In this document: piece after piece, positions 1 through 8,240 of the stretch | Layout of the letters: the number at the start of each line of letters is the position of its first letter | How positions within the stretch are numbered: position 1 is the stretch's first letter | DNA from: Oligella sp050920755 | GTDB lineage: Bacteria > Pseudomonadota > Gammaproteobacteria > Burkholderiales > Burkholderiaceae_B | NCBI RefSeq assembly: GCF_050920755.1 | Contig: NZ_CP158480.1 | Location: 2,294,001-2,358,000, forward strand | DNA: 64,000 nt | Reading direction: 5' to 3' | Notes under the pieces: generated by a model | What the model saw: only the letters and a program-made list of their open reading frames with translations | Told to the model about the DNA's origin: nothing | The model's database searches: none | Program-made: the position numbers and the translations under genes

Positions 1-327
1 ACCTTTAGTAAGAACAGGTGCGATAGCTAAAGCGACAGATTGAATATAGCTGACATCCGGTTCATGATCGCCTTTAAAAGGTGTAGGTACTGCAATAACA
101 AAGGCATCTGCAGGTTCAGGCTTAGTCACAGCTCTTAAAAAGCCGTCATTCACAGCCTTTTGAACAATTTCCTCTAAACCGGGTTCAACAATATGAATTT
201 TGCCTTGATTAATAGTATCAACGGCATGTTGATTTACATCTACCCCAATAACTTCAACTTGACGAGATGCAAACATCGCCGCTGCCGGCAAACCTATATA
301 CCCAAGACCGATAACCGATACCTTCAT
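1..327 (-). CDS. wecC: UDP-N-acetyl-D-mannosamine dehydrogenase, partial (N-terminal part)
   Basis: This is the first 109 codons of a nucleotide-sugar dehydrogenase whose C-terminus lies beyond the left edge. The N-terminus reads MKVSVIGLGYIGLPAAA, an NAD-binding Rossmann motif (GxGxxG) at once after the start. It is followed by DVN, HIVEPGLEE and AVPTPFKGDHEPD, which match WecC rather than UDP-glucose dehydrogenase. WecC oxidises UDP-ManNAc to UDP-ManNAcA in the cytoplasm. It sits just downstream of wecB, which makes its substrate, so the two probably supply a ManNAcA residue for the capsule whose export genes follow. The substrate call rests on sequence resemblance and on the wecB neighbour. 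Confidence 0.85.
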   Translation of the reverse strand, partial: MKVSVIGLGYIGLPAAAMFASRQVEVIGVDVNQHAVDTINQGKIHIVEPGLEEIVQKAVNDGFLRAVTKPEPADAFVIAVPTPFKGDHEPDVSYIQSVALAIAPVLTKG

Positions 328-377
328 GATTTCCTCTTTTTTAAACACTTACTTCAGTGCTTAGACAAATAAAATAA

Positions 378-1517
378 CTACTTAACTAAAAACTTTATTA
401 AACGCTCAACGATTCGATCACTCGCCAAACCGTCACCATAAGGATTATGTGCGATACTCATGCGTTCATACTCCTCGTCATCGGTCAGTAATCGACTGAC
501 TTCTTCATAAATTTTAATTCGGTCGGTACCCACCAATTTAACCGTACCTGCTTCTACCGCTTCCGGCCGCTCTGTAGTATTGCGCATAACTAATACAGGC
601 TTACCAAGTGAAGGCGCTTCCTCCTGTATACCACCCGAGTCCGTTAAAATAATGGTAGATTGCCCCATTAAGTAAACAAATGGCAGATAATCCAAAGGCT
701 CAATCAAATGAATATTGGAACTATGTGCTAATAATTTATTTACCGGTTCTCTGACATTAGGATTTAAATGCACCGGATACACAAAATCAACGTCAGGATA
801 GGATTTCGCCAATTCCTTGATTGCCATACAAATCTGCTCAAAACCGGAACCGAAATTTTCACGACGGTGCCCGGTGACCAACACTAACTTAGCACCCTGT
901 CGCAGGAATGAAAACTGCTCTGTAAACTGCTCTTTCAGTGCTTCATCCATCTCAATTTTATGCTTAACCCATAGCAAGGCATCAATGACCGTATTACCGG
1001 TAATCAGAATATGGTTTTTAGGCACGCCCTCTTTTAAAAGATTATCTTCAGATTGCTTAGTAGGTGCAAAATGCAAGCGTGCTAAAGCCCCTGTTAATTT
1101 ACGGTTCGCCTCTTCTGGCCATGGCGAGTATAAGTCATAGGTACGTAGACCCGCCTCCACATGAGCAACGGCGATTTGATTATAGAAAGCAGCCAAAGAC
1201 GCAGCAAAGGTAGTTGCCGTGTCACCATGTACAAGTACGATATCGGGACGATTTGCTTTCAGCACCTCGTCTAATTTGGTAATAATCTCTGAAGTAATAC
1301 CCGGCAAGGACTGTCCGGCCTTCATAATGTTCAGATCGTAATCCGGCTTGACACTAAACAAATTGAGCACTTGATCTAACATCTGACGGTGTTGTGCAGT
1401 CACACAAACAGTACACTCCACTCCTTCTCGCTGCTTAAGCTTCAGGACTAAGGGCGCCATCTTAATCGCTTCAGGACGTGTACCGAAAACGACCATGATC
1501 TTACATGTTGACTTCAT
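378..1517 (-). CDS. wecB: UDP-N-acetylglucosamine 2-epimerase (non-hydrolysing)
   Basis: A 379-residue protein of normal family length. It converts UDP-GlcNAc to UDP-ManNAc in the cytoplasm. Visible motifs are GTRPEAIKM near residue 12, VHGDTATTFAASLAAF, AHVEAGLRT, the GHRRENFG active-site segment in the middle of the chain, and DSGGIQEEAPSLGKPVL toward the C-terminus. Translation could also begin at Met8 (MVVFGTRPE). It lies 50 bp upstream of wecC on the same strand, and about 107 bp downstream of the capsule ABC transporter genes. This suggests it belongs to the capsule locus (ManNAc/ManNAcA precursor) rather than to an enterobacterial common antigen cluster. Confidence 0.93.
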   Translation of the reverse strand: MKSTCKIMVVFGTRPEAIKMAPLVLKLKQREGVECTVCVTAQHRQMLDQVLNLFSVKPDYDLNIMKAGQSLPGITSEIITKLDEVLKANRPDIVLVHGDTATTFAASLAAFYNQIAVAHVEAGLRTYDLYSPWPEEANRKLTGALARLHFAPTKQSEDNLLKEGVPKNHILITGNTVIDALLWVKHKIEMDEALKEQFTEQFSFLRQGAKLVLVTGHRRENFGSGFEQICMAIKELAKSYPDVDFVYPVHLNPNVREPVNKLLAHSSNIHLIEPLDYLPFVYLMGQSTIILTDSGGIQEEAPSLGKPVLVMRNTTERPEAVEAGTVKLVGTDRIKIYEEVSRLLTDDEEYERMSIAHNPYGDGLASDRIVERLIKFLVK

Positions 1518-1624
1518 GAATTTCTCTCTAAGTTTGGTGTTCGTTGAAGCACTATATAAAGCAAGTTATATTATGCTACAAAAAACAACTCGTAAGTAAA
1601 ACAATTATTTTAACAAATCATAAA

Positions 1625-2284
1625 CTATGACTTACCTTGATACTTCTTAATTGCTTCATCCACATTTTCATAGGGTATGACCTGCCCATCTTGTACTAAT
1701 AAGGCAAAATCACACATACTTCGTACCTGACCCATACTATGTGAAACCAGTATCACCTTGGCACTTTCGATACGCTCCTTAAAAGCAGCCTCTGCCTTTT
1801 TTCTGAAGTGCGCATCACCGGTCGACATCGCCTCATCAATAAGATAGTAATCAAAATCAAAAGCCAAACTTAAACCGAATGCTACTCGGGAACGCATACC
1901 GGAGGAGAATGTCTTAACCGGTCGCTCAAAGTAGCGTCCGATTTCAGCAAAGTCCTCGACATATTTAACAATCTCACGTATCTGATCGTTATCTGCGCCA
2001 TAGACCCGTGCGACAAATTTAACATTTTCTCTGGCAGTCATGGATCCCTGAAAGCCCCCGGACAAACCCACCGGCCAGGATATCGAGTACTCCGTCTTAA
2101 TTGTACCCCTATCCGGCGTATCAACGCCGCCGATTAAGCGCATCAAGGTAGATTTACCGGCACCGTTACGACCGATCAAGGCGATATTTCTACCGGAAGG
2201 AATATCGAGATTCAAATCACGAAAAATATACTCGCGACCGGTATTCGTACGGTATGACTTGGTCATATTACGTATTTCAATCAT
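1625..2284 (-). CDS. Capsular polysaccharide ABC transporter, ATP-binding subunit (KpsT/CtrD-like)
   Basis: 219 residues, the usual size for KpsT/CtrD/BexA. Walker A GRNGAGKST lies at residues 38-46. The ABC signature is the atypical FSSGMRSR form of the polysaccharide-export subfamily, and Walker B runs into YLIDEAMSTGD. The C-terminal VSHSMGQVRSMCD holds the H-loop. With the membrane partner encoded just upstream (4-bp ATGA overlap) it would drive lipid-linked capsule polysaccharide across the inner membrane. The overlap implies translational coupling. I leave the gene symbol blank because kpsT, ctrD and bexA are equally fitting names. Confidence 0.9.
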   Translation of the reverse strand: MIEIRNMTKSYRTNTGREYIFRDLNLDIPSGRNIALIGRNGAGKSTLMRLIGGVDTPDRGTIKTEYSISWPVGLSGGFQGSMTARENVKFVARVYGADNDQIREIVKYVEDFAEIGRYFERPVKTFSSGMRSRVAFGLSLAFDFDYYLIDEAMSTGDAHFRKKAEAAFKERIESAKVILVSHSMGQVRSMCDFALLVQDGQVIPYENVDEAIKKYQGKS

Positions 2285-3069
2285 ATTGCCACCAATCTGA
2301 ATCGACGTAAACGATATAACCCCAAGGCAATAAATAAAAGGAAGATAGAAAGTTTCAAAGGGTATAAAAGATTAATGCCCGAATGCAAGGCGTAATGCTG
2401 AAATGTTGCCGCTCGTAATTCGTCAATAATATGAACAAAAGGATTCCACAGCAACAGTGAAATAATCTCATTTGGTAACAACCAAATTGGAAACAGCACA
2501 CCGGATAATAAATACAGTGGGAAAAACAGCAGTCTAATAATGGATTTACTTTCAGGTAAAGCCTCTGCCAACATACAAAAAAGCAATGCCAAAGAAAAAG
2601 CAAAAACCAATCCTACAATTAATACAGTTGCCCAACGCAAGGGATCCACCATAAAGATATTAATATCGAACCAAAACGCCATCACCACCATAAAGATGAT
2701 GTAAACACAGGCGTACAACATAATCTCCATCAAACAACGCGCGAGTACTGTATCAAATGGCTTAATCTGTTTATAGGAAAACAGCGCCTTATTGGCACTG
2801 ACTGCTTCCATCCCCTTAAGCATCATATTTCTCATTAAGAAAAAGGGGATCATCCCAGTTACTAAATACGCCGGAAAATCAACATTTGCCACCGTGCGAC
2901 CCCGCAAGGTAAAGATCACGATCAGCAACACGATCTGAATGGTCGGCTCAAACAAAATCCAGAACATACCGAATCTTTTCGCACCGAAGCGACTGCGCAT
3001 TTCACGCAACAATAACGCAAACAGTACGGATTTTGTAATGGCAAATGAATTACGATTTTTAAAAGTCAT
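2281..3069 (-). CDS. Capsular polysaccharide ABC transporter, permease (KpsM/CtrC-like)
   Basis: 262 residues and strongly hydrophobic. It has the N-terminal FALLLREMRSRFGAKRFGMFWILFEP segment typical of ABC-2 polysaccharide permeases, split here by several predicted membrane helices (around residues 30-55, 65-80, 110-135, 145-170, 175-200, 230-250). It is the membrane half of the capsule exporter and pairs with the ATPase encoded immediately downstream, whose start overlaps this stop codon. The order outer-membrane lipoprotein, permease, ATPase on one strand matches the ctrA-ctrB-ctrC-ctrD/bex type of locus. Confidence 0.9.
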   Translation of the reverse strand: MTFKNRNSFAITKSVLFALLLREMRSRFGAKRFGMFWILFEPTIQIVLLIVIFTLRGRTVANVDFPAYLVTGMIPFFLMRNMMLKGMEAVSANKALFSYKQIKPFDTVLARCLMEIMLYACVYIIFMVVMAFWFDINIFMVDPLRWATVLIVGLVFAFSLALLFCMLAEALPESKSIIRLLFFPLYLLSGVLFPIWLLPNEIISLLLWNPFVHIIDELRAATFQHYALHSGINLLYPLKLSIFLLFIALGLYRLRRFRLVAI

Positions 3070-3081
3070 GACTATAAGTCA

Positions 3082-4203
3082 CTATAAATTATTGATGGTA
3101 CGACCTAAGACCAGGGTCTGCACAATCGGTGAAATAATTTTCTGCCACTCATACACCGGAGCATTTGTCACATAGACGGCATCCTCCGGATAGACTCTAA
3201 AGGCCTGGGCCAAGAAAATAGACTCCGGTCGACGCATATCTAAACGAAATACCTCAGCTTCCGGCTCGCCGGGTAAGGGGTTTTGATTAATTCTAAAGAC
3301 AAACACCCCCTGCGGATCGGCTTTACTCTCTTCTAAGCCACCGACAGAGCCTAATACCTCCAGTAAAGTTGGCGTCCGCGAAGGAAGATCCTTAAGACCG
3401 GGTTCTCTAACGGCACCCATCGCCACAAAGCGCTGTCTAGCGCTCTCCAAAATCACTTCGGAACGTGGCGAAAGCTTACGATTATTGCCCGCTAACACAT
3501 CATCATAATTAATCGTATAAACCTGCTTACCGTCACGCACGATCACATTAATCAGATGCGGCTCCATCAGCGGACCACCTGCCATACTGACAACGTCTAA
3601 AATTGTCAGGGCACCTTGTAGACTGGAAAAACGCCCCGGAGACTTAACTGCCCCGGCCACCAACACCGAACCCGATAAGTCACTGAGTAACTCACTATGC
3701 ACCTGCGGGTCGATCGCTACCGAACGTACCAAACGCTTGCGAATAGCACTATCCACCTGAGCCAAGGTAAAGCCGCTCACTTTAACCTCACCCACATACG
3801 GCAAACTGATCACACCATTTGATGCTACACGCACATTATTAAATACTGTGCCGCCACTGGCTAAAGGCGCAAACACCCCACCCTCTGCAGAATCGGAAAT
3901 CATCACCTTAATCACATCGCCCGCAACTAAACGCACGGTCGTATTCACCGCCGTACCGGACACACTAGCCAAAGCCGGTGGTGGCGGCTGTCGGGCATAT
4001 AAAGCCGCATTTTCAGGCGTAAGATCAATCAGTTTATAAGGTAAATTAGGATCCTGACCGGCTGAACCGGACGTAATCGCACTACTATAGGGCCCCGTGC
4101 CCGACATCACCGAAGCACAGGCTGCCAGCGTCGTACTTAGAGCAACTACGGAAAGCAACCTAAAAGCTCGGCGAGATAAAATTGAAAAAAATAATGTATT
4201 CAT
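3082..4203 (-). CDS. Capsule polysaccharide export outer-membrane lipoprotein (Wza/CtrA/BexD-like)
   Basis: 373 residues. A lipoprotein signal peptide ends in the lipobox LAAC (Cys29). It is followed by a Poly_export/SLBB layout: VRLVAGDVIKVMI, then VRVASNGVISLPYVGEVKVSG, then a soluble ligand-binding repeat (VLVAGAVKSPGRF) and a second one (VAMGAVREPGL). This protein would form the outer-membrane channel for capsule export. It lies 12 bp upstream of the permease gene and 54 bp downstream of the KpsE/CtrB-like gene, so the whole minus-strand set is probably one operon. Confidence 0.88.
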   Translation of the reverse strand: MNTLFFSILSRRAFRLLSVVALSTTLAACASVMSGTGPYSSAITSGSAGQDPNLPYKLIDLTPENAALYARQPPPPALASVSGTAVNTTVRLVAGDVIKVMISDSAEGGVFAPLASGGTVFNNVRVASNGVISLPYVGEVKVSGFTLAQVDSAIRKRLVRSVAIDPQVHSELLSDLSGSVLVAGAVKSPGRFSSLQGALTILDVVSMAGGPLMEPHLINVIVRDGKQVYTINYDDVLAGNNRKLSPRSEVILESARQRFVAMGAVREPGLKDLPSRTPTLLEVLGSVGGLEESKADPQGVFVFRINQNPLPGEPEAEVFRLDMRRPESIFLAQAFRVYPEDAVYVTNAPVYEWQKIISPIVQTLVLGRTINNL

Positions 4204-4257
4204 AGCTTCTTTACTAAATGGTGCTAAAGCTAAAGCGACTTTATAAAGCTTTATAAA

Positions 4258-5364
4258 TCAGTCCCGATGATCTTCGATGGTCGCTAAAATAAAACGCGTA
4301 ATTCCCATAAGCGCTAATAAGCCAACTAAAATAGTGATCAGATTATAAAAGCGATTCGGATAAATAGCATCTTCGGGCAGGTTAGGAGAAACGACCACGG
4401 CTAAAGTACGGAACTTTTTATTAACCTCGATCCGAGTATTTTCCAGTGAGGCTAAGCTCACTTTATACGCCTCTTCGGCGATACCGGCTTGAATCGTCAG
4501 ATCACGGAACTTGGCAGCCACTGTATTGAGTCTATTACTACCTTCCTGAGCGATTAGGCGCTGAGTTTCACTGATTAATTGCTGCTCAATCGCTTGAATT
4601 TTACTCCGTTGCTGCCTGACTTGGGGTGCATTTGGACTCAAAGAGGAACTTAATGCGGCGAGCTTAGCCTTTTCAGAAGCTAATTCTGACTCCATGCTCG
4701 CGATCATCGCCGAACGTGAAGTTGCCGTCGCTTCCGCATCAAGCAAGTTATTTTGAGCTTGAAACTGCAACAACTCATCACGCTTAAGCTCATAATTCGC
4801 ACGTGCTGTCGCTAACTCCTGCTCCACAAAAGTCAGTTGATCGCGAGTCATTTTATGAGAGAGCTCATTCACAAAACGCTCACTCTCTTGAAGGATCAAG
4901 CTTAACACCTGCATTGAATAAGCCGGATCAAAAGCCTGCACTTCAATTTTCAACAAACCGGTTTCGCTATCAAAATGCACCTGCACTACACGCTGATAAA
5001 ACGCCAACAACTCGGATTGAGGGGCATCACTCGACAACCAGTAAAAAGGATCTCGTTTGACAGAAGAGTAATGCTCTAACCAATTGATATCTCGCTTTAA
5101 TACCTCTAACATATCATTAGATATAATGTACTGACGCAGATACAAAGTCTCCTCGCGCGATGTCGGGTTAACCGAACCCAGCAATAAGGCTAGTCCGGGC
5201 GCATTAGTTGAGGGATTCGTACTGTCAGTCTGCCTCACAGCAACCTCTGCCGTACTGACATAGCGATTAGTAGCAATAAAGGCGTAATAAATTACTGCCA
5301 ACACAAATGGAATTAACACCATCACGATGGATAGTAAGCGCTTAGATTTTTTAGAATTTGACAT
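4258..5364 (-). CDS. Capsule export inner-membrane/periplasmic protein (KpsE/CtrB/BexC-like)
   Basis: About 368 residues from ATG at 5364. A longer version with a TTG start at 5412 is open, but no clear Shine-Dalgarno sequence precedes either start. One membrane helix lies near the N-terminus (LLSIVMVLIPFVLAVIYYAF), followed by a periplasmic region rich in Gln/Glu/Ala coiled coil (RDQLTFVEQELATARANYE) and a second helix at the C-terminus (FYNLITILVGLLALMGI). This is the polysaccharide co-polymerase architecture of KpsE/CtrB. It likely bridges the inner-membrane ABC transporter and the outer-membrane channel and is the first gene of the minus-strand capsule export operon. Confidence 0.87.
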   Translation of the reverse strand: MSNSKKSKRLLSIVMVLIPFVLAVIYYAFIATNRYVSTAEVAVRQTDSTNPSTNAPGLALLLGSVNPTSREETLYLRQYIISNDMLEVLKRDINWLEHYSSVKRDPFYWLSSDAPQSELLAFYQRVVQVHFDSETGLLKIEVQAFDPAYSMQVLSLILQESERFVNELSHKMTRDQLTFVEQELATARANYELKRDELLQFQAQNNLLDAEATATSRSAMIASMESELASEKAKLAALSSSLSPNAPQVRQQRSKIQAIEQQLISETQRLIAQEGSNRLNTVAAKFRDLTIQAGIAEEAYKVSLASLENTRIEVNKKFRTLAVVVSPNLPEDAIYPNRFYNLITILVGLLALMGITRFILATIEDHRD

Positions 5365-5401
5365 CGACACAGCAAATAATATACGACAAGATGATCGCAA
5401 G

Positions 5402-5415
5402 GTATTGTACAATAC
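5402..5415. promoter_or_regulatory. Perfect 14-bp palindrome in the divergent capsule promoter region
   Basis: GTATTGTACAATAC reads the same on both strands and lies between the divergent capsule genes, about 40 bp upstream of the ATG chosen for the KpsE/CtrB-like gene. A short perfect palindrome here could bind a dimeric regulator. It could equally be chance in AT-rich DNA, and it falls inside the coding sequence if the TTG at 5412 is used. Confidence 0.3.
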
Positions 5416-5480
5416 TTATTCAATATAAGTGCGATATTTAATAGATTTGTTTATCCGTACTTATCTGTACTTTAGACTCC

Positions 5481-5509
5481 TTGATGCTTCTATCTCTTTA
5501 TTTTAATAC
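5481..5509 (+). promoter_or_regulatory. Candidate sigma-70 promoter of the KpsS/LipB-like gene
   Basis: TTGATG (5481-5486) and TAATAC (5504-5509) are spaced by 17 bp on the plus strand. The predicted transcription start would fall only a few bases before the ATG at 5519, and no Shine-Dalgarno sequence is visible there. If correct, the transcript would be nearly leaderless. This is inferred from sequence only. Confidence 0.35.
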
Positions 5510-5518
5510 GCTTTGTCG

Positions 5519-6775
5519 ATGATTAATAACGGTCTTGCACAATTTGCCCAAAAAAACGTACTATTACTCCAAGGGCCGGTCGGACCTTTTTTTCAACGCT
5601 TTGCGACCGACCTTAAGCGTCATGGCGCCAAGGTACATTCGGTCAATTTTAATGGCGGCGATTGGCTTTTTAATCGCGGCAAATCCATCAACTTCAGAAA
5701 GCATCCCAGTGAATGGCGTCACTTCTTTTCTGATCTGTTAGAAAAGCACAACATTGATTTTGTTTTTCTATTTGGTGACTGCAGGCCCTATCATCTTATT
5801 GCCTGTCAAATTGCCTCACAACAGGGTGTTCGTGTTGGGGTATTTGAAGAAGGCTATATCCGCCCGAATTTCATTACCCTCGAAGAGGGAGGGGTTAATA
5901 ATTTTTCAAACAGTTCACGTCAGGCTCAGTTCTATCTGGATCAAGACAGTATTGCTGAGCAACCGGAAAAGCAACTAGGTTACACCTTCAGCCATATGGC
6001 CTTTTATGCCTTTACCTACTATCTGTCCGCCTCAATTCTCAAGCCTTTTTTTTGGCATTATGAGCACCATCGCCCACTCAATCTGATTGAGGGCTTGGCT
6101 TGGATTCGTAGCGGCTGTCGCAAATGGATCTATCGATTCACCGAGCGCCACATGGAAAAGTATATCACTGAGACCTTGTCCAAGCGATACTTTCTCTTTC
6201 CACTTCAGGTTCATAATGACTCACAGATCCACACTCACTCCGACTTTGCTGCCGTCAAGCACACAATCAAGCACGTGGTCGAGTCTTTTGCATTATATGC
6301 ACCGCCCGATACCCACCTAGTGATTAAGCATCACCCTATGGATCGAGGCTACAATGACTACAGCAAGTGGATAAAGCAGCTGGAGCTGGTGAACAATCTG
6401 TACGGCAGACTTCACTATATCCACGACCAACACCTTCCTTCACTCCTTAGCAATGCTTTAGGTACGGTGGTGGTTAACAGCACGGTCGGCTTATCTGCAT
6501 TACTACATGGCTCACCGCTTAAAGTCATCGGTCGCGCCATGTATGACTTCAAACAGCTCACCTACCGAGGCCTTCTTGATGAGTTTTGGCGCGACGCCGA
6601 ACACACAGAGGTCGATACTCAACTTTTTCTGGCCTTTAGAAACTATCTGATTGCCAATACCCAAGTTAATGGTAGTTTTTATAAGCGCATTAAAGGAACA
6701 AAATCTGCAACCGGACTTGTTTGGCATGATGAGAGCCAAACCAATAGTGACCGTACGGACAATAGTTATAAATAG
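5519..6775 (+). CDS. Capsular polysaccharide biosynthesis/export protein (KpsS/LipB family)
   Basis: About 418 residues from ATG 5519 (MINNGLAQF); a TTG two codons upstream is also open. The N-terminus (VLLLQGPVGPFFQRFA then VHSVNFNGGDWLF) and the segment GVFEEGYIRPNFITLEEGG are hallmarks of the KpsS/LipB/HexB capsule family. The C-terminal half carries FPLQVHNDSQI, VIKHHPMDRG and the TVVVNSTVGLSALLHG stretch. Members of this family act as beta-Kdo transferases building the glycolipid anchor of ABC-exported capsules. It is transcribed away from the export operon. The usual partner KpsC/LipA is not in the window; the DNA downstream is insertion-sequence debris. Confidence 0.88.
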   Translation: MINNGLAQFAQKNVLLLQGPVGPFFQRFATDLKRHGAKVHSVNFNGGDWLFNRGKSINFRKHPSEWRHFFSDLLEKHNIDFVFLFGDCRPYHLIACQIASQQGVRVGVFEEGYIRPNFITLEEGGVNNFSNSSRQAQFYLDQDSIAEQPEKQLGYTFSHMAFYAFTYYLSASILKPFFWHYEHHRPLNLIEGLAWIRSGCRKWIYRFTERHMEKYITETLSKRYFLFPLQVHNDSQIHTHSDFAAVKHTIKHVVESFALYAPPDTHLVIKHHPMDRGYNDYSKWIKQLELVNNLYGRLHYIHDQHLPSLLSNALGTVVVNSTVGLSALLHGSPLKVIGRAMYDFKQLTYRGLLDEFWRDAEHTEVDTQLFLAFRNYLIANTQVNGSFYKRIKGTKSATGLVWHDESQTNSDRTDNSYK

Positions 6776-6784
6776 GGGGGGGGG
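6775..6784. repeat. Run of ten G at the 3' end of the KpsS/LipB-like gene
   Basis: The first G of the run is the last base of the TAG stop codon. A change in tract length would therefore not alter the capsule protein itself. Tracts this long are prone to slippage. It may be a remnant of a phase-variable junction with a lost downstream gene. Confidence 0.7.
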
Positions 6785-6851
6785 TAAGTTTATTCTCGTG
6801 AAATAATTCATCTGTTATTTTCACCATCGCTAAAACCACCCCGACAGATTC

Positions 6852-7028
6852 TTAACTGTAATGCCTCTGCTGATAGTGCCAAAGTCTTTTCACTTTGGTG
6901 CGAGCGACTTTATTGCGATAGTGCTTTTCATTGAGCAGATTGACATTTAAGTCGCCAAATAATTGTTCGATATCGTATTGGAGACCACTCAATGTAAAAA
7001 ACGAGGTGCCGCGGACATAGTTAATCAT
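6852..7028 (-). pseudogene. Unrecognised gene fragment cut off by an IS5-family terminus
   Basis: An open frame of 58 codons (MINYVRGTSFFTLSG at the left end, WHYQQRHYS before the stop) ends only five bases from an IS5-family terminal sequence at 7033. Reading upstream on the minus strand the frame runs straight into that IS end. It is therefore probably the C-terminus of a longer gene whose front part was removed. I do not recognise the family. Being basic and tyrosine-rich, it does not resemble the capsule genes next to it. It could also be a chance frame. Confidence 0.35.
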
Positions 7029-7032
7029 AATC

Positions 7033-7062
7033 TGAGACTTTTGCATAAAAGCAGTTAAATAC
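7033..7062. mobile_element. 30-bp scrap of the right end of the IS5-family element
   Basis: TGAGACTTTTGCATAAAAGC followed by AGTTAAATAC is identical to the right terminus of the complete copies in this window (for example 22870-22899), but the rest of the element is missing. The IS3-family element starts six bases later. This marks an older IS5-family insertion that was mostly deleted. Confidence 0.85.
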
Positions 7063-7126
7063 TCTCTATGTCAGGATAGTTGTCACCCTCTAAATTTAAA
7101 TCAAGAGAGCGGTAAGGATACTATTT

Positions 7127-7621
7127 ATGGGCCGTTATTCACTAGAGCGTAAGAACGCAGTGATCAATAAATTTCATAGTGACAACACATTGAGTCTTAG
7201 CGAACTAGCTAGGCAAGAGAGCATTCCTACCTCAACCCTTTATAATTGGCTGAAACAAGTCAATTTAGTAGGTAATGCCATGTCAAAAAAACGCAATTCG
7301 GATAACTGGTCTGCTGAGACCAAGCTGGCGACTGTGATAGAAACCGCCTCGCTTTCGGAGATTGAGTTGAGTGCTTATTGCCGAGAAAAAGGTCTTTACC
7401 CTGAGCAACTTAAGCGATGGAAGTCGGAGTGTCTACAGTCGTTTGACCAAAGCAAAGCTCAAGCTCAAGCGCTTCGCAAAGAACTTCAAGCCACGCGTCA
7501 AGAAAACAAGACATTGCAACGTGAGATTAAACGCAAGGAGAAGGCGTTAGCGGAGGCAGCAGCATTGTTGATGTTGCGAAAAAAGCTCAATGCGCTTTGG
7601 GAGGAAAACGAGGACGAATGA
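7127..7621 (+). CDS. IS3-family transposase OrfA
   Basis: 164 residues. A helix-turn-helix region comes first (SLSELARQESIPTSTLYNWLKQ), then a second one, then a basic leucine-heptad coiled coil (LQATRQENKTLQREIKRKEKALAEAAALL, split here by Lys/Glu repeats). It ends in LRKKLNALWEENEDE. It binds the element's ends and regulates or fuses with OrfB. Its stop codon overlaps the orfB start ATG at 7618 in an ATGA arrangement, which suggests translational coupling. It looks intact, but its partner is interrupted. Confidence 0.85.
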   Translation: MGRYSLERKNAVINKFHSDNTLSLSELARQESIPTSTLYNWLKQVNLVGNAMSKKRNSDNWSAETKLATVIETASLSEIELSAYCREKGLYPEQLKRWKSECLQSFDQSKAQAQALRKELQATRQENKTLQREIKRKEKALAEAAALLMLRKKLNALWEENEDE

Positions 7622-8240
7622 CCTCACTCTCAGAGCGCCAACATGTGGTCAGCTTGATTCAAGCCGCTCACCGCCAAGGAGCACGTCTAGCCAGGGCGTG
7701 CGAGGAAGCCGGTCTTGCGCTGCGTAGTTATCGTCGTTGGGTAAAGGATGGTGTTGTTCAAGCCGATAAACGCCCGACAGCCGTTCGGCCTAAGCCAGCA
7801 AACAGTTTGAGTCAGGAGGAACGAGAGCTGATTCTGACGGTCTGCAATCGTGCAGAATACGCCAACTTGCCACCCTGTCAAATCGTGGCTGATCTACTCG
7901 ACAAAGGTGCTTATATCGCTTCTGAAGCAACCTTTTACCGCACGCTTCGGCAAGCAAACCAGCTGCATCACCGAGGGCGTAGCCGTGCGCCTAAACCGAG
8001 CCATCAACCGACAACGCATCATGCGACCGGTCCACGTCAAGTGTGGTGTTGGGATATCACATACTGCCCGTCACGTGTACGTGGTCAGTTTTATTATCTT
8101 TACCTCGTTGAAGATATCTATAGCCGTAAAATCGTGGGCTATGAGGTGCATGAAACAGAAGACTCAGCGCTTGCGGCAGCCCTCTTACAGCGTTGTGTCT
8201 TGAGCGAGGGCTGCCTGCATCAGCCCTTGGTGTTACACTC

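Noticed and set aside
6852..7046. Interpretation as a KpsC/LipA remnant
   Set aside because: The position fits, but no KpsC motif is recognisable in the 58 codons and the strand is opposite to the KpsS-like gene.
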